From Geobacter sp. UBA698 (GTDB lineage Bacteria > Desulfobacterota > Desulfuromonadia > Geobacterales > Pseudopelobacteraceae): DNA of 64,000 bases. The position numbers were made by a program, and so were the translations under genes. Under the pieces are notes generated by a model that did not search any database, was not told the DNA's origin, and saw nothing but the letters and a program-made list of their open reading frames with translations. The stretch spans positions 17,165 through 81,164 of the forward strand of contig DBMM01000146.1 of assembly GCA_002298925.1 (NCBI GenBank). The letters are read 5' to 3'. This document shows, piece by piece, positions 8,032-15,860 of the stretch (positions within the stretch are counted from its first letter, which is position 1; each line of letters opens with the position of its first letter).

Positions 8032-9969
8032 ATGCTCCATCTCAAACAACTCTCCAAAGATTTTGCCGGCAATCCACTTTTTACTGATATCTCCTGGCAC
8101 CTGAAAAAAGGCGAACGGGTGGCCCTGGTCGGCGAGAACGGCGCCGGCAAATCCACCCTGATGAAGATCATCGCCGGGCTGGCCGAACCCACTGCGGGCG
8201 AGATTCAGTTCGCCCGCGGCGCCCGGGCCGCCTATCTGCCCCAGGACGGCCTGGTTACCAGCGGCAGTCTGCTGTTCCATGAGGCCCGTTCCGCCTTTGG
8301 CGACCTGCTGGCCATGGAGGAGGAGCTGCACCGCCTTGGCCAGGAGCTGGAACGGCTGCCCCACGACTCCCCCGAACATGACCAGCTGCTCCAGCGCTAT
8401 GGCGAGCTGCAGGAACAGTTCCGCCACCGGGGCGGCTATACCATGGAGGCCGAAATCGGCTCGGTCCTCAAGGGGCTCGGCTTCTGCCAGGATGACTGGT
8501 ACCGCGATTGCGGCGAATTCTCCGGAGGCTGGCAAATGCGCATCGCCCTGGCGCGGCTGCTCCTGCAGCGCCCGGATGTACTGCTCCTGGACGAACCGAC
8601 CAACCACCTGGACATCGAGGCCCGCAACTGGCTGGAGGAGTACCTCTGCTGCTACCCCGGCTCGGTGATCCTGGTCTCCCACGACCGTTTCTTCATGGAT
8701 CAGGTCTGCAGCCGCATCGCCGAAGTCTGGAACCATGCCATCAGCGACTATCACTGCAGTTATTCCCGTTATCTGGTTCAGCGCGAGGAGCGGGTCTCGG
8801 CCCTGCGGGAAGCCAAGCGCATTCAGGATGAAGAGGTGGCCAAGACCGAGGATTTCATCCGCCGCTTCCGCTACCAGGCCAACAAGGCCTCGCTGGTCCA
8901 GTCGCGCATCAAGCAGCTGGAAAAGGTGGAGCGGATCGTGATCCCTCCCGAGCGCAAACGGATCCGCTTCCATTTCCCCGATGCCCCCAAAAGCGGCAAG
9001 ATCGTCATGGAGCTGAAGGGGCTGACCAAGGCCTACGACAGCCACACCGTGCTGAACCGCATCGATCTGACCATCGAAAAGGGGGAGCGGCTGGCCCTGG
9101 TGGGACACAACGGGGCCGGCAAATCGACACTCATGTCGGTGCTGGCCGGCGCCCAATTCCAGGGGGGCGAACGTAGTGTCGGTCACAATGTGGTCATAGA
9201 TTACTTCGCCCAGGACCAGGCCAACGTGCTGGACGGAACCCGCAGCGTCTGGGACGAGATCTACAGCGACGCCCCCTACGACATGGTGCCGAAACTGCGC
9301 GACATCCTGGGAGCCTTCCTCTTCTCCGGGGACGATATCAACAAGAAGGTCGGCGTGCTGTCCGGCGGCGAGCGCAACCGTCTGGCCCTGGCCAAGATGC
9401 TGCTGCGCCCCTCCAACCTGCTCTTGATGGACGAGCCGACCAACCACCTGGACCTGTTCAGCAAGGAGGTGCTGCTGGACGCCCTGAAGAGCTTCGACGG
9501 CACGGTGGTGCTGGTCTCCCATGACCGCTATTTCGTCAACGGTCTGGCCACCCGCATCGTCGAGGTGGAAGGGGGCGGGCTGGAAAACTATTACGGCGAC
9601 TACGAGTATTACCTGGAGAAGAAGGCAGGGAGCGGGGACGGGGGACGAGGGACCGGGGTAGCGGCCAATGGCGGCCCTGACGCCAAGGCACCTGCGCCGC
9701 TGCCAAGCCAGGACAAGGAGGAACGCCTCCGGGACCGGGAGGAGCAGAAACGGCGCAAGCGCGAGGATGACAAGCGCCAGAAGCGGTTGGGGGAGATCGA
9801 GCAGGAGATCGCCCGCAGCGAGTCGGAAATTGCCCGGCTGGAGCAGGAGATGGGGCAGCCCGGCTTCTTCGACGATCCGGAGCGGGGCAAAGCGGGGGGG
9901 GAGCGCCATGCGGCTCTGAATCTGCGCCTGGAAGAGCTGTATGCCGAGTGGGAAGAACTTTCGGTATGA
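8032..9969 (+). CDS. ABC-F family ATPase (YdiF/Uup-like)
   Basis: A 645-residue soluble protein with two ATP-binding cassettes and no membrane segments, the architecture of ABC-F proteins, which act on ribosomes rather than in transport. Walker A loops are GENGAGKST (34-42) and GHNGAGKST (about 357-365). Signatures are FSGGWQMR (about 162) and LSGGERNR (about 442), and Walker B loops are DEPTNHLD in both halves. The linker between the cassettes (about 245-300) is rich in Arg/Lys and has the FIRRFRYQANKAS motif typical of the family. A charged coiled-coil tail from about 560 includes a low-complexity Gly stretch (GSGDGGRGTG). An aspartase-like gene starts 10 bases downstream. Confidence 0.93.
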   Translation: MLHLKQLSKDFAGNPLFTDISWHLKKGERVALVGENGAGKSTLMKIIAGLAEPTAGEIQFARGARAAYLPQDGLVTSGSLLFHEARSAFGDLLAMEEELHRLGQELERLPHDSPEHDQLLQRYGELQEQFRHRGGYTMEAEIGSVLKGLGFCQDDWYRDCGEFSGGWQMRIALARLLLQRPDVLLLDEPTNHLDIEARNWLEEYLCCYPGSVILVSHDRFFMDQVCSRIAEVWNHAISDYHCSYSRYLVQREERVSALREAKRIQDEEVAKTEDFIRRFRYQANKASLVQSRIKQLEKVERIVIPPERKRIRFHFPDAPKSGKIVMELKGLTKAYDSHTVLNRIDLTIEKGERLALVGHNGAGKSTLMSVLAGAQFQGGERSVGHNVVIDYFAQDQANVLDGTRSVWDEIYSDAPYDMVPKLRDILGAFLFSGDDINKKVGVLSGGERNRLALAKMLLRPSNLLLMDEPTNHLDLFSKEVLLDALKSFDGTVVLVSHDRYFVNGLATRIVEVEGGGLENYYGDYEYYLEKKAGSGDGGRGTGVAANGGPDAKAPAPLPSQDKEERLRDREEQKRRKREDDKRQKRLGEIEQEIARSESEIARLEQEMGQPGFFDDPERGKAGGERHAALNLRLEELYAEWEELSV

Positions 9970-9979
9970 AGGAGAAGCC

Positions 9980-11383
9980 ATGACCACACGCATCGAAAAA
10001 GACACTTTGGGGGAGATGGAAATCCCGGCCGAGGCCTACTACGGTGCCCAGACGGCGCGGGCCGTACACAACTTCCCCATCTCCGGCCTGAGGCCCCACC
10101 CGGTCTATGTCTGGGCCGTGGTGATCATCAAGAAGTGCGCCGCCATCAGCAACATGTCCACCGGCCGGTTATCGGCCGAGATCGGCAGCGCCATCGTGGC
10201 GGCGGCGGACGAGGTGCTGGCCGGCCAGCTGGCCGACCAGTTCGTGGTGGACCCCTTCCAGGCCGGGGCCGGCACCTCCCACAACATGAACGTCAACGAG
10301 GTGCTGGCCAACCGCGCCCTGGAGCTGCTGGGGCGGCAGCGGGGCGATTTCTCCCTGCTGCACCCCAACGACCATGTCAACATGGCCCAGTCCACCAACG
10401 ACGTCATCCCGACCGCCATCCGTCTGGCCTCCCTGGAGCTGCTCGACCCGCTGCTGGAGTCGCTGGAGGGGCTGGAGCTGGCCCTGTCCGCCAAGGCGAA
10501 AGAGTTTGACCCGATCCTCAAGTCGGGGCGTACCCACCTGCAGGATGCCGTGCCGATCCGGCTGGGACAGGAGTTCGGCGCCTATGCCGCCGCCATCGGC
10601 AAAAACCGGGCAGGACTGGAGTCGTGCATCCCGGCCCTGCTGGAAGTGGGCATCGGCGGCACCGCCGTCGGCACCGGCCTGAATGCCGAGCCGGCTTTCA
10701 TCCTGGCTATGGTGGAGCAGCTGACCCTGGCCACCGGCTTTCCGCTGGTGGCCAGTGACAACCTGTTCGAAGCCATGCAGAACATGGACCCCTTCCTGGC
10801 ACTCTCCTCGGCCCTGCGCCGCACCGCCGTCAACCTGGGGCGCATCTCCAACGACCTGCGGCTGCTCTCCTCCGGTCCCCGCACCGGGCTGGACGAAATC
10901 CGCCTGCCGGCCGTTCAGCCCGGTTCCTCGATCATGCCGGGCAAGATCAATCCCTCCATGGCCGAGATGACCAACATGGTCTGTTTCCAGGTGCAGGGGT
11001 GCGATCAGACCGTCATGCTGGCCGCCCAGGCCGGCCAGCTGGAGTTGAACGTGATGATGCCGCTGATCGCCTGGAACCTGACATTTTCGATGGAACTGCT
11101 CAGGAATTGCGTGCAGAAATTCAGCGATTCATGTATTACTGGAATTACAGCCAACGAAGAGCGCTGCCGCAGCTATCTGGAGGATTCCCTGGGGCTGGTG
11201 ACGGTGCTGGCGCCCTCCATCGGCTACAACGCCGCGGCCGAGGTGGCCAAGGAGTCCGTTGCCAGCGGCCGTTCCATCCGCTCGATCGTACTAGGGCGGG
11301 GCTTGATGCCGGAGGATGAGCTGAACGAGGCCATGCGGCCGGAGCATCTGACCGAGCCGGGGCTGCCGCTGAACGAAAAATAA
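9980..11383 (+). CDS. aspA: Aspartate ammonia-lyase (aspartase/fumarase superfamily)
   Basis: A 467-residue lyase that most likely converts L-aspartate to fumarate and ammonia. The superfamily signature GSSIMPGKINPS is at about 315-326 and contains the catalytic Ser. GRTHLQDAVP and GTGLNAEP are the other two conserved regions. Fumarase class II has the same signature, and MPGK is closer to fumarase than the MPAK of classic aspartases. However, TSHNMNVNEVLANRA and the overall N-terminus fit the aspartase branch usual in Geobacter. The start at 9980 has AAGGAGA upstream; a reading frame open from 9941 overlaps the ABC-F gene and is not needed. Confidence 0.82.
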   Translation: MTTRIEKDTLGEMEIPAEAYYGAQTARAVHNFPISGLRPHPVYVWAVVIIKKCAAISNMSTGRLSAEIGSAIVAAADEVLAGQLADQFVVDPFQAGAGTSHNMNVNEVLANRALELLGRQRGDFSLLHPNDHVNMAQSTNDVIPTAIRLASLELLDPLLESLEGLELALSAKAKEFDPILKSGRTHLQDAVPIRLGQEFGAYAAAIGKNRAGLESCIPALLEVGIGGTAVGTGLNAEPAFILAMVEQLTLATGFPLVASDNLFEAMQNMDPFLALSSALRRTAVNLGRISNDLRLLSSGPRTGLDEIRLPAVQPGSSIMPGKINPSMAEMTNMVCFQVQGCDQTVMLAAQAGQLELNVMMPLIAWNLTFSMELLRNCVQKFSDSCITGITANEERCRSYLEDSLGLVTVLAPSIGYNAAAEVAKESVASGRSIRSIVLGRGLMPEDELNEAMRPEHLTEPGLPLNEK

Positions 11384-11483
11384 CGGCTTCGTCCAAATAT
11401 CCGGCGGACGACAATCATCAAACCTTAGAAGTCACAAATCGGTTTTGTGATTCTATGAACAACAAAACTAAAGGAGAACTAGC

Positions 11484-11705
11484 ATGAGAGAGGAAGTATT
11501 GAGGGTGCTCGAGATGGTGCGTCCCGGCCTGCAGGCCGATGGCGGCGATGTGGAACTGGTGGAAGTCACCGAAGACGGGATCGTCAAGGTGCGCCTGAAA
11601 GGCGCCTGCGGCAGTTGCCCCATGTCCACCATGACCCTCAAGATGGGCATCGAGCGCGCCATGAAGGAGCAGATCCCGGGCGTCAAGGAAGTCGTCCAGG
11701 TCTGA
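11484..11705 (+). CDS. NifU C-terminal-domain (Nfu-type) Fe-S scaffold protein
   Basis: A 73-residue protein consisting only of the Nfu domain, which holds a transient 4Fe-4S cluster between two monomers and hands it to apo-proteins. The family motif is complete: LQADGGDVELVEV near 15-27 and the ligand pair CGSCPMST at about 45-52. GGAGAA upstream of the ATG provides the binding site. The gene is followed by a strong terminator, so it is a single-gene unit or the end of one starting upstream. A 7-base inverted repeat (TCACAAA/TTTGTGA, 11432-11450) sits in its leader; I can assign no regulator to it. Confidence 0.93.
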   Translation: MREEVLRVLEMVRPGLQADGGDVELVEVTEDGIVKVRLKGACGSCPMSTMTLKMGIERAMKEQIPGVKEVVQV

Positions 11706-11727
11706 TTTTGTTTTCATCGTGAAAATA

Positions 11728-11759
11728 ACCCCGCCGGACGGTGTCCAGCGGGGTTTTTT
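11728..11759 (+). terminator. Rho-independent terminator after the Nfu gene
   Basis: ACCCCGCCGGAC and GTCCAGCGGGGT form a 12-base stem with one mismatch around a 3-base loop, followed by six T. It lies 23 bases after the Nfu stop codon and just before the start of the next small gene. Confidence 0.88.
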
Positions 11760-11780
11760 GTCGGAAGGTAGAGGGATTAC

Positions 11781-12224
11781 ATGAAAGTCACCGAAAAACA
11801 GCTCAAGGCACGCTGCACCGAACTCAACATGGGGCCGCTCAAGGATACGGCCTTCGGGCTCAAGGTTGAGCGCACCGGCCGGGGCTACAGCTGCAGCCTG
11901 ATCTACCGCGACAGCACGCCGCCCGAGATCCTGATTGCCGATGCCAGCGCCGCGGAAGCCGACGCCTGCATCTGCGGGGTGGCCACCACCTCCACGGTTT
12001 TCAAGGCGATCCAGGGCACCATCAAGCCGGAGTTCGTGCCGCAGGAGGTGTTTGTCAAGCAGCACGGCGAACGCTGCCCCCGGTGCGGTACGCGGGACAT
12101 CAACGCCGGTCAGGTCACAACGGTCAAGGGCGCCCTGGAACAGTACTGCAGCTGCGGCCGCTGCGGCCTGACCTGGCACGGCCTCTACCGGCTGGGCGGT
12201 TACGAATTGCCGCTGATAGCCTGA
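11781..12224 (+). CDS. Hypothetical protein with a C-terminal zinc-ribbon motif
   Basis: A 147-residue protein that I cannot assign to a named family. The C-terminal third has the pairs CPRCGT (about 97-102) and CGRCG (about 124-128), the layout of a zinc ribbon. A further CIC motif lies near residue 63. The N-terminal part is a mixed alpha/beta region with no recognised motif. GGAAGG upstream gives a ribosome binding site. It is bounded by terminators on both sides, so it is probably transcribed on its own. Zinc ribbons of this type often contact nucleic acid or act in assembly factors, but nothing here shows which. Confidence 0.72.
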   Translation: MKVTEKQLKARCTELNMGPLKDTAFGLKVERTGRGYSCSLIYRDSTPPEILIADASAAEADACICGVATTSTVFKAIQGTIKPEFVPQEVFVKQHGERCPRCGTRDINAGQVTTVKGALEQYCSCGRCGLTWHGLYRLGGYELPLIA

Positions 12225-12249
12225 ACAGGCTGATCAAAGCTTGAACAGA

Positions 12250-12290
12250 AGCAGCCCCTTGGTACCGGGTTACAAGGGGCTGCTTGTTTT
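12250..12290. terminator. Strong hairpin terminator between convergent genes
   Basis: AGCAGCCCCTTG and CAAGGGGCTGCT form a perfect 12-base stem around an 11-base loop, followed by TGTTTT on the plus strand. It lies 25 bases past the zinc-ribbon gene and probably also serves the convergent yaeQ-like gene. The 13-base T tract at 12303-12315 lies between the two. Confidence 0.85.
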
Positions 12291-12313
12291 GTGCGTCAGG
12301 GGTGTTTTTTTTT

Positions 12314-12856
12314 TTATTGCAGAGCTGTCCGCACCAGAAGCGGGGTCTGCAGGGATTCTCCGCCAACCTGCAGGTAGAGGGTGCCTTCGGTAATGGTGAT
12401 CTCCCAGCTGATGGCACGTTCCAGACGGGCAGTCAGCCCTTTGATGAAGCCCTGGTCAACGCTCGTGACGGTAAGGTTGGCGACAGCCGCCAGCTTGGGC
12501 AGTTGCTGCCGCTCCCAGGCGGGCAGGGCGTTGCCGCAGGCCAGCAGGGCCACCCGTTCGGCATGGCGGGCCGCCTTGATCAGGCGCTCCGCTTCCGGCA
12601 GTCCCACCTCCACCCACAGGAGCACCCGGCCGTCAGGCCCTTTAGACCAGAGATCCGGCTCGTCTCCCGCGCCGACCCCCTTGGTAAACTGCAGCCCCTC
12701 TTCCTGGAACAGGGCAAAGGCCAGCAGGCGGGCCAGCAGGCGCTCTTCGGTTTCCGAAGGGTGACGGGCAACGGTTGTCTGCAGTGTTTCGTAGACGCCC
12801 CGGTCGATGTCGGCCAGCTGAAGGTTTGTCCGGTAAATTGTCGATGGTAGTGCCAT
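12314..12856 (-). CDS. YaeQ family protein
   Basis: A 180-residue protein of the YaeQ family, a compact fold related to PD-(D/E)XK nucleases with no settled biochemical role. E. coli YaeQ can suppress loss of the RfaH elongation factor. The opening MALPSTIYRTNLQLADIDRG and the segment WSKGPDGRVLLWVEVGLPE (Asp and Glu/Val-Glu positions of the nuclease-like core) are characteristic. Length matches the family (about 180). It lies immediately downstream of a yaiI-like gene on the same strand, only 3 bases apart, so the two are probably co-translated. Confidence 0.9.
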   Translation of the reverse strand: MALPSTIYRTNLQLADIDRGVYETLQTTVARHPSETEERLLARLLAFALFQEEGLQFTKGVGAGDEPDLWSKGPDGRVLLWVEVGLPEAERLIKAARHAERVALLACGNALPAWERQQLPKLAAVANLTVTSVDQGFIKGLTARLERAISWEITITEGTLYLQVGGESLQTPLLVRTALQ

Positions 12857-12859
12857 AAT

Positions 12860-13324
12860 TTATACCGGTCGCTTTCCGCGTATCATCTGTGTCAGCAGGC
12901 GGTCGAGGGATGAAGCGAAGCGCTGCCGGTCGGTGAGGCTGAACTGCCCAGGCCCCCCCTGGACAAGTCCGCCCGAGCGTAGCTCCATCATCAGGTCCCG
13001 CATGGCGAGCCGCTCGCCGACATTCTCCTCGCTGTAGAGCTCGCCGCGCGGGTCCAGGGCTACGCCGCCATTGGCAACGACCCTGGCTGCCAGGGGGATG
13101 TCGGCTGTGATCACCAGGTCTTCCGCCCCGGCGTGTTCGGCAATGTAGTCATCGGCCACGTCAAAGCCTGCCGGGACGACGATGGATTCGATCAGCCCGC
13201 GGTCGTGTTTGGACAGGCTCTTGTTGGCCACAAGCAGGACAGGCAGGGCGAGCCGTTGGGAGGCGCGAAAAACGATCTCCTTGATTACCCGCGGGCAGGC
13301 ATCGGCATCGATCCAGATTCTCAG
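12860..13324 (-). CDS. YaiI/YqxD family protein (DUF188, PIN-like fold), apparent CTG start
   Basis: The family core is present: IWIDADACPRVIKEI at the N-terminus with its paired acidic residues, then LVVANKS-like LLVANKSLSK, then DLVITADIPLAARVV. The first ATG or GTG in frame is the GTG at 13231, which would cut off the IDADACP motif. The frame is open upstream and the family start coincides with a CTG at 13324, giving 154 residues, close to the usual 150-152. This CTG overlaps the TGA of the HU-like gene (CTGA), so translation is probably coupled. No in-frame ATG, GTG or TTG is available in that position. Function of the family is unknown; the fold suggests a metal-dependent nuclease. Confidence 0.8.
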   Translation of the reverse strand: MRIWIDADACPRVIKEIVFRASQRLALPVLLVANKSLSKHDRGLIESIVVPAGFDVADDYIAEHAGAEDLVITADIPLAARVVANGGVALDPRGELYSEENVGERLAMRDLMMELRSGGLVQGGPGQFSLTDRQRFASSLDRLLTQMIRGKRPV

Positions 13325-13608
13325 GGTGACTGTTCCTGGTTGATCTGATTCCTCAAGACGATGCTCGGCTTGAAGGTCAGCACGCGCCGCGCCGCAATGG
13401 TGATGGCCTCGCCGGTCTGCGGGTTGCGGCCCCGGCGGTCGTTCTTCTGCTTTACTATGAAACTGCCGAACCCGGATATTTTCAGGCTCTCGCCCTGTTC
13501 CAGGGTGGCTTTCATGATGGCGAATACCGTTTCCATCGCCTCGCTCGATTCCTTCTTTGACAGTCCGGTGGCAGTGTGAATCTTTTCCGCGATTTCTGCT
13601 TTCGTCAT
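13321..13608 (-). CDS. HU/IHF family DNA-bending protein (IHF alpha-like)
   Basis: A 95-residue histone-like protein that binds and bends DNA as a dimer. It shows the whole family pattern: MTKAEIAEKIHTATGLSKKE, then GFGSFIVKQKNDRRGRNPQTGE with the Pro-containing beta-arm tip RNPQTGE, and the C-terminal helix. KISGFGSF and the R-R-G-R-N-P-Q-T arm resemble IHF alpha more than HU, but the genome probably encodes several paralogues. The ATG at 13608 is preceded by GGAGGAAGGAAAA, a strong binding site; an open frame to 13728 is not used. Its stop codon overlaps the CTG start of the yaiI-like gene. Confidence 0.92.
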   Translation of the reverse strand: MTKAEIAEKIHTATGLSKKESSEAMETVFAIMKATLEQGESLKISGFGSFIVKQKNDRRGRNPQTGEAITIAARRVLTFKPSIVLRNQINQEQSP

Positions 13609-13627
13609 AAGTTTTCCTTCCTCCAGG

Positions 13628-14044
13628 TTAACCTTTCCTGCCGATTTTGCAGACGCCATTGTCGCAGTTGGATCTTTTCGGCAGATAGGGTCGCATGCGG
13701 GCAAATCCCTTGTACAGCAGTCGGGCAACAGGATTGATCACAGGCCTGCTGATGATGAAGGCCAGGGCGCGATACAATTTTGAACTCGGGAATGCCAGCC
13801 AGATGGCCCGAAAGGCGTCAACGCCGCGATATACGCGGCCGTTCAGGTCGATGGCATGCAGTTCGTAAATGAACGCCTCCCGGGAGATGCGGTAGGGTTC
13901 GGGGTCAAAGTCCGGGGTGCTGATGTCGACCGCGATCAGCTTGCCGGCGTGCTCCTGTCGCAGATAGTGCCCGATCTCGCGGGCACACACGGAACAGGCG
14001 CCATCATAAAACACCCGTATGGGGAACAGCGGTCTATTCGGCAC
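13628..14044 (-). CDS. Thiol-disulfide oxidoreductase of the DCC family (DUF393)
   Basis: A 138-residue thioredoxin-fold protein. The DCC motif is VFYDGACSVCAREIGHY near residues 11-27, with Asp and the two Cys that name the family. DINGR-like DLNGRVYRGVDAFRAIW in the middle and the C-terminal YKGFARMRPYL also fit. A final Cys pair (CDNGVC) may add a second redox site. No membrane helix is clear. It lies just upstream of the HU-like gene on the same strand, 20 bases apart. The substrate of the family is not known. Confidence 0.87.
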   Translation of the reverse strand: MPNRPLFPIRVFYDGACSVCAREIGHYLRQEHAGKLIAVDISTPDFDPEPYRISREAFIYELHAIDLNGRVYRGVDAFRAIWLAFPSSKLYRALAFIISRPVINPVARLLYKGFARMRPYLPKRSNCDNGVCKIGRKG

Positions 14045-14087
14045 GGCAGCAATAAGCTTACCTCTGGCAAAGCGTCAAATTGACCGG

Positions 14088-15005
14088 TCAGTCCCGCGGT
14101 ACGGCCAGCATGCGGTCCAGGGCGGTCTTGGCCCGCAGGCGCACATCTTCCGGTACGGTGATGACCGGTGCCATCTGTTCCAGTGAGTGGAGCACGTCCT
14201 CCAGGGAGGTCAGCTTCATGTTGGGGCAGATCAGGGCCGGCGAAGCCAGGATAAATTCCTTGTCCGGGTTTTCCTGGCGCAGTTTGTAGAGGATGCCGGC
14301 CTCGGTGCCGATGATGAATTTCTTGGCCGGGCTGGTGCGGCAGTAGTCGTACATGCCGCTGGTGGAACAGGCGTGATCGGCCAGGGAGCTGACTTCCGGG
14401 GCGCTTTCCGGGTGGCAGATGAAGAGCGCATCGGGGTGCTCCGCCTTCTTCTGCAGTACCGCCGCCAGCGTCATGCGCTCATGGGTCGGGCAGAAACCTT
14501 CCCAGAAAATGAATTCCTTGTCCGGCACCGATTTGGCCACGAACCGCCCCAGGTTGCGGTCCGGGACGAAGATCAGTTTGCTGTCCGGCAGAGACCTGAC
14601 TACGGTCAGGGCGTTGGCCGAGGTGCAGCAGATGTCGGAATGGGCCTTGACCTCGGCCGATGAGTTGACGTAGGTCACCACCGGCACGCCGGGGTGCCGG
14701 GCCTTGAGTTCCTCCAGTGCTTCCGCCGTAACCATGTCGGCCATGGGACAGCCGGCGTCGGGGCGCGGCAGCAGCACCTTTTTGCCCGGTGACAGGATCG
14801 CGGCCGACTCGGCCATGAAGTGCACGCCGCAAAATACGATCACGTCCGCAGCGGTCCTGGCGGCCTGCATGGAGAGCGCCAGGGAATCGCCGGTGATGTC
14901 GGCAATCTCCTGCACCTCGTCCCGCATGTAGTTGTGGGCCAGCAGCACGGCGTTGTGCTCTTTCAGCAGCTGTCTGATCCGTTGTTTGATATGCTCTTCC
15001 GCCAT
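14088..15005 (-). CDS. nadA: Quinolinate synthase NadA
   Basis: A 305-residue enzyme that condenses iminoaspartate with dihydroxyacetone phosphate to quinolinate, the second step of de novo NAD synthesis. Its 4Fe-4S cluster is held by three Cys, which are visible in GCPMAD (about 86), FICHPES-adjacent and CPNMKLTSLEDV near the C-terminus. VLLAHNYMRDEVQEIADITGDS at the N-terminus (first 20 residues of it) and FCGVHFMAESAAIL are diagnostic. Length agrees with bacterial NadA. No nadB or nadC is adjacent. The gap to the upstream DUF2019 gene is 190 bases and shows no clear promoter. Confidence 0.96.
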   Translation of the reverse strand: MAEEHIKQRIRQLLKEHNAVLLAHNYMRDEVQEIADITGDSLALSMQAARTAADVIVFCGVHFMAESAAILSPGKKVLLPRPDAGCPMADMVTAEALEELKARHPGVPVVTYVNSSAEVKAHSDICCTSANALTVVRSLPDSKLIFVPDRNLGRFVAKSVPDKEFIFWEGFCPTHERMTLAAVLQKKAEHPDALFICHPESAPEVSSLADHACSTSGMYDYCRTSPAKKFIIGTEAGILYKLRQENPDKEFILASPALICPNMKLTSLEDVLHSLEQMAPVITVPEDVRLRAKTALDRMLAVPRD

Positions 15006-15194
15006 TGCTGCAAACCTCCGGTCTTCCGGTATCGTTCACTGTTCAGGGCGGACAGCATACTTGAAAACCCTCAAAATGACAAGCGCCGCCTGCCGGTCTG
15101 GCTGAGCAGGTGCTGTTTTAATGATTGCCGCGTTGTCGGGAGGCTGGCGCCCGGTTCGTCTTCGCAGAAGTAAAAGGCTTTTTGATTCTCAGAA

Positions 15195-15557
15195 CTATCT
15201 GCCCGGCGGCGGCGTCCAGTCGCCCGTTTCCCAGCGCTCAACGGCAACAGCGGCTCGAAACCCGAGCAGCCCCGGCTGCGCTGCAATTCTGCGCAGAACC
15301 GCCAGGCAGCGCTCGGGATCAAGATGGAGCGAATAGACGGCGGCCATGCCGGCCACCACCGGGTTAGGGCTCTCGATCAATGCCAGCAGGCCGTCTCGGC
15401 CGGCCGGCCCCAGCCGGAGCAGGGCCCCGTGCAGCCCGGCGATCATGCGGGCCTGGGCGTTGGCCCGCCCCTCATCCATGTCCTCCAGCGCCTCATGGTG
15501 GGCCGAGGCGGCCAGGGCAAAGCGTTTCAACAGCAGGGCCAGCTTGTCGTCCGGCAT
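15195..15557 (-). CDS. DUF2019 domain protein (helical, HEAT-like)
   Basis: A 120-residue all-helical protein. The pattern LLLKRFALAASAHHEALEDMD, ALLRLGPAGRDGLLALIES and PNPVVAGMAAVYSLHLDPE resembles DUF2019 proteins, which are short HEAT-repeat-like folds often found as immunity or adaptor proteins. The C-terminal GFRAAVAVERWETGDW closes the domain. I infer no function. It is alone between nadA and the tRNA-Pro gene; a polymorphic-toxin partner was looked for and not seen. Confidence 0.65.
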   Translation of the reverse strand: MPDDKLALLLKRFALAASAHHEALEDMDEGRANAQARMIAGLHGALLRLGPAGRDGLLALIESPNPVVAGMAAVYSLHLDPERCLAVLRRIAAQPGLLGFRAAVAVERWETGDWTPPPGR

Positions 15558-15737
15558 GGGATCCTCCCGGGAATCATCATGGTAATGGGGCCAGGCAGGA
15601 AGCTTCCAGCCGCAACTTCAGCGTTGACGGATCAGGCTGCGGCCGGGGCGGTCTATCAGGGCTGCCTGACTCTCGGGACCGGCAGCTGTCTTTCTCCTTG
15701 ACAAGAACTCCCTGCAGATGCTAGAAAAAAGATTCTT

Positions 15738-15814
15738 CGGGATGTAGCGCAGCCTGGTAGCGCACCTGCTTCGGGAGCAGGGGGTCGCTAGTTCGAATCT
15801 AGTCATCCCGACCA
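15738..15814 (+). tRNA. tRNA-Pro (anticodon CGG)
   Basis: The 77-base cloverleaf has acceptor arms CGGGATG (15738-15744) and CATCCCG (15804-15810), a discriminator A and an encoded CCA. The anticodon arm CCTGC-TTCGGGA-GCAGG puts CGG at positions 34-36. The T arm is CTAGT-TCGAATC-TAG with the invariant TTCGAAT. It reads CCG proline codons. Confidence 0.97.
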
Positions 15815-15824
15815 TAAAAAGAAT

Positions 15825-15860
15825 AAGGGGTCACGTCATCGGACGCGGCCCCTTTTCTTT
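15825..15860. terminator. Hairpin terminator shared by tRNA-Pro and cobA-hemD
   Basis: AAGGGGTCACGTC and GACGCGGCCCCTT form a 13-base stem (one wobble, one mismatch) around ATCG. T-rich tracts follow on both strands (TTCTTTT on plus, TTATTCTTTTT on minus). The genes on either side converge here. Confidence 0.85.

Noticed and set aside
7948..10005. A 685-codon open frame on the minus strand opposite the ABC-F gene
   Set aside because: It mirrors the codon bias of the real gene, which has both complete ATPase cassettes on the plus strand.
11432..11450. Inverted repeat TCACAAA...TTTGTGA as a CRP/FNR-type operator or terminator
   Set aside because: The half-sites are in the opposite orientation to the TTGTGA-N6-TCACAA consensus, and no T run follows. 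It may be chance.
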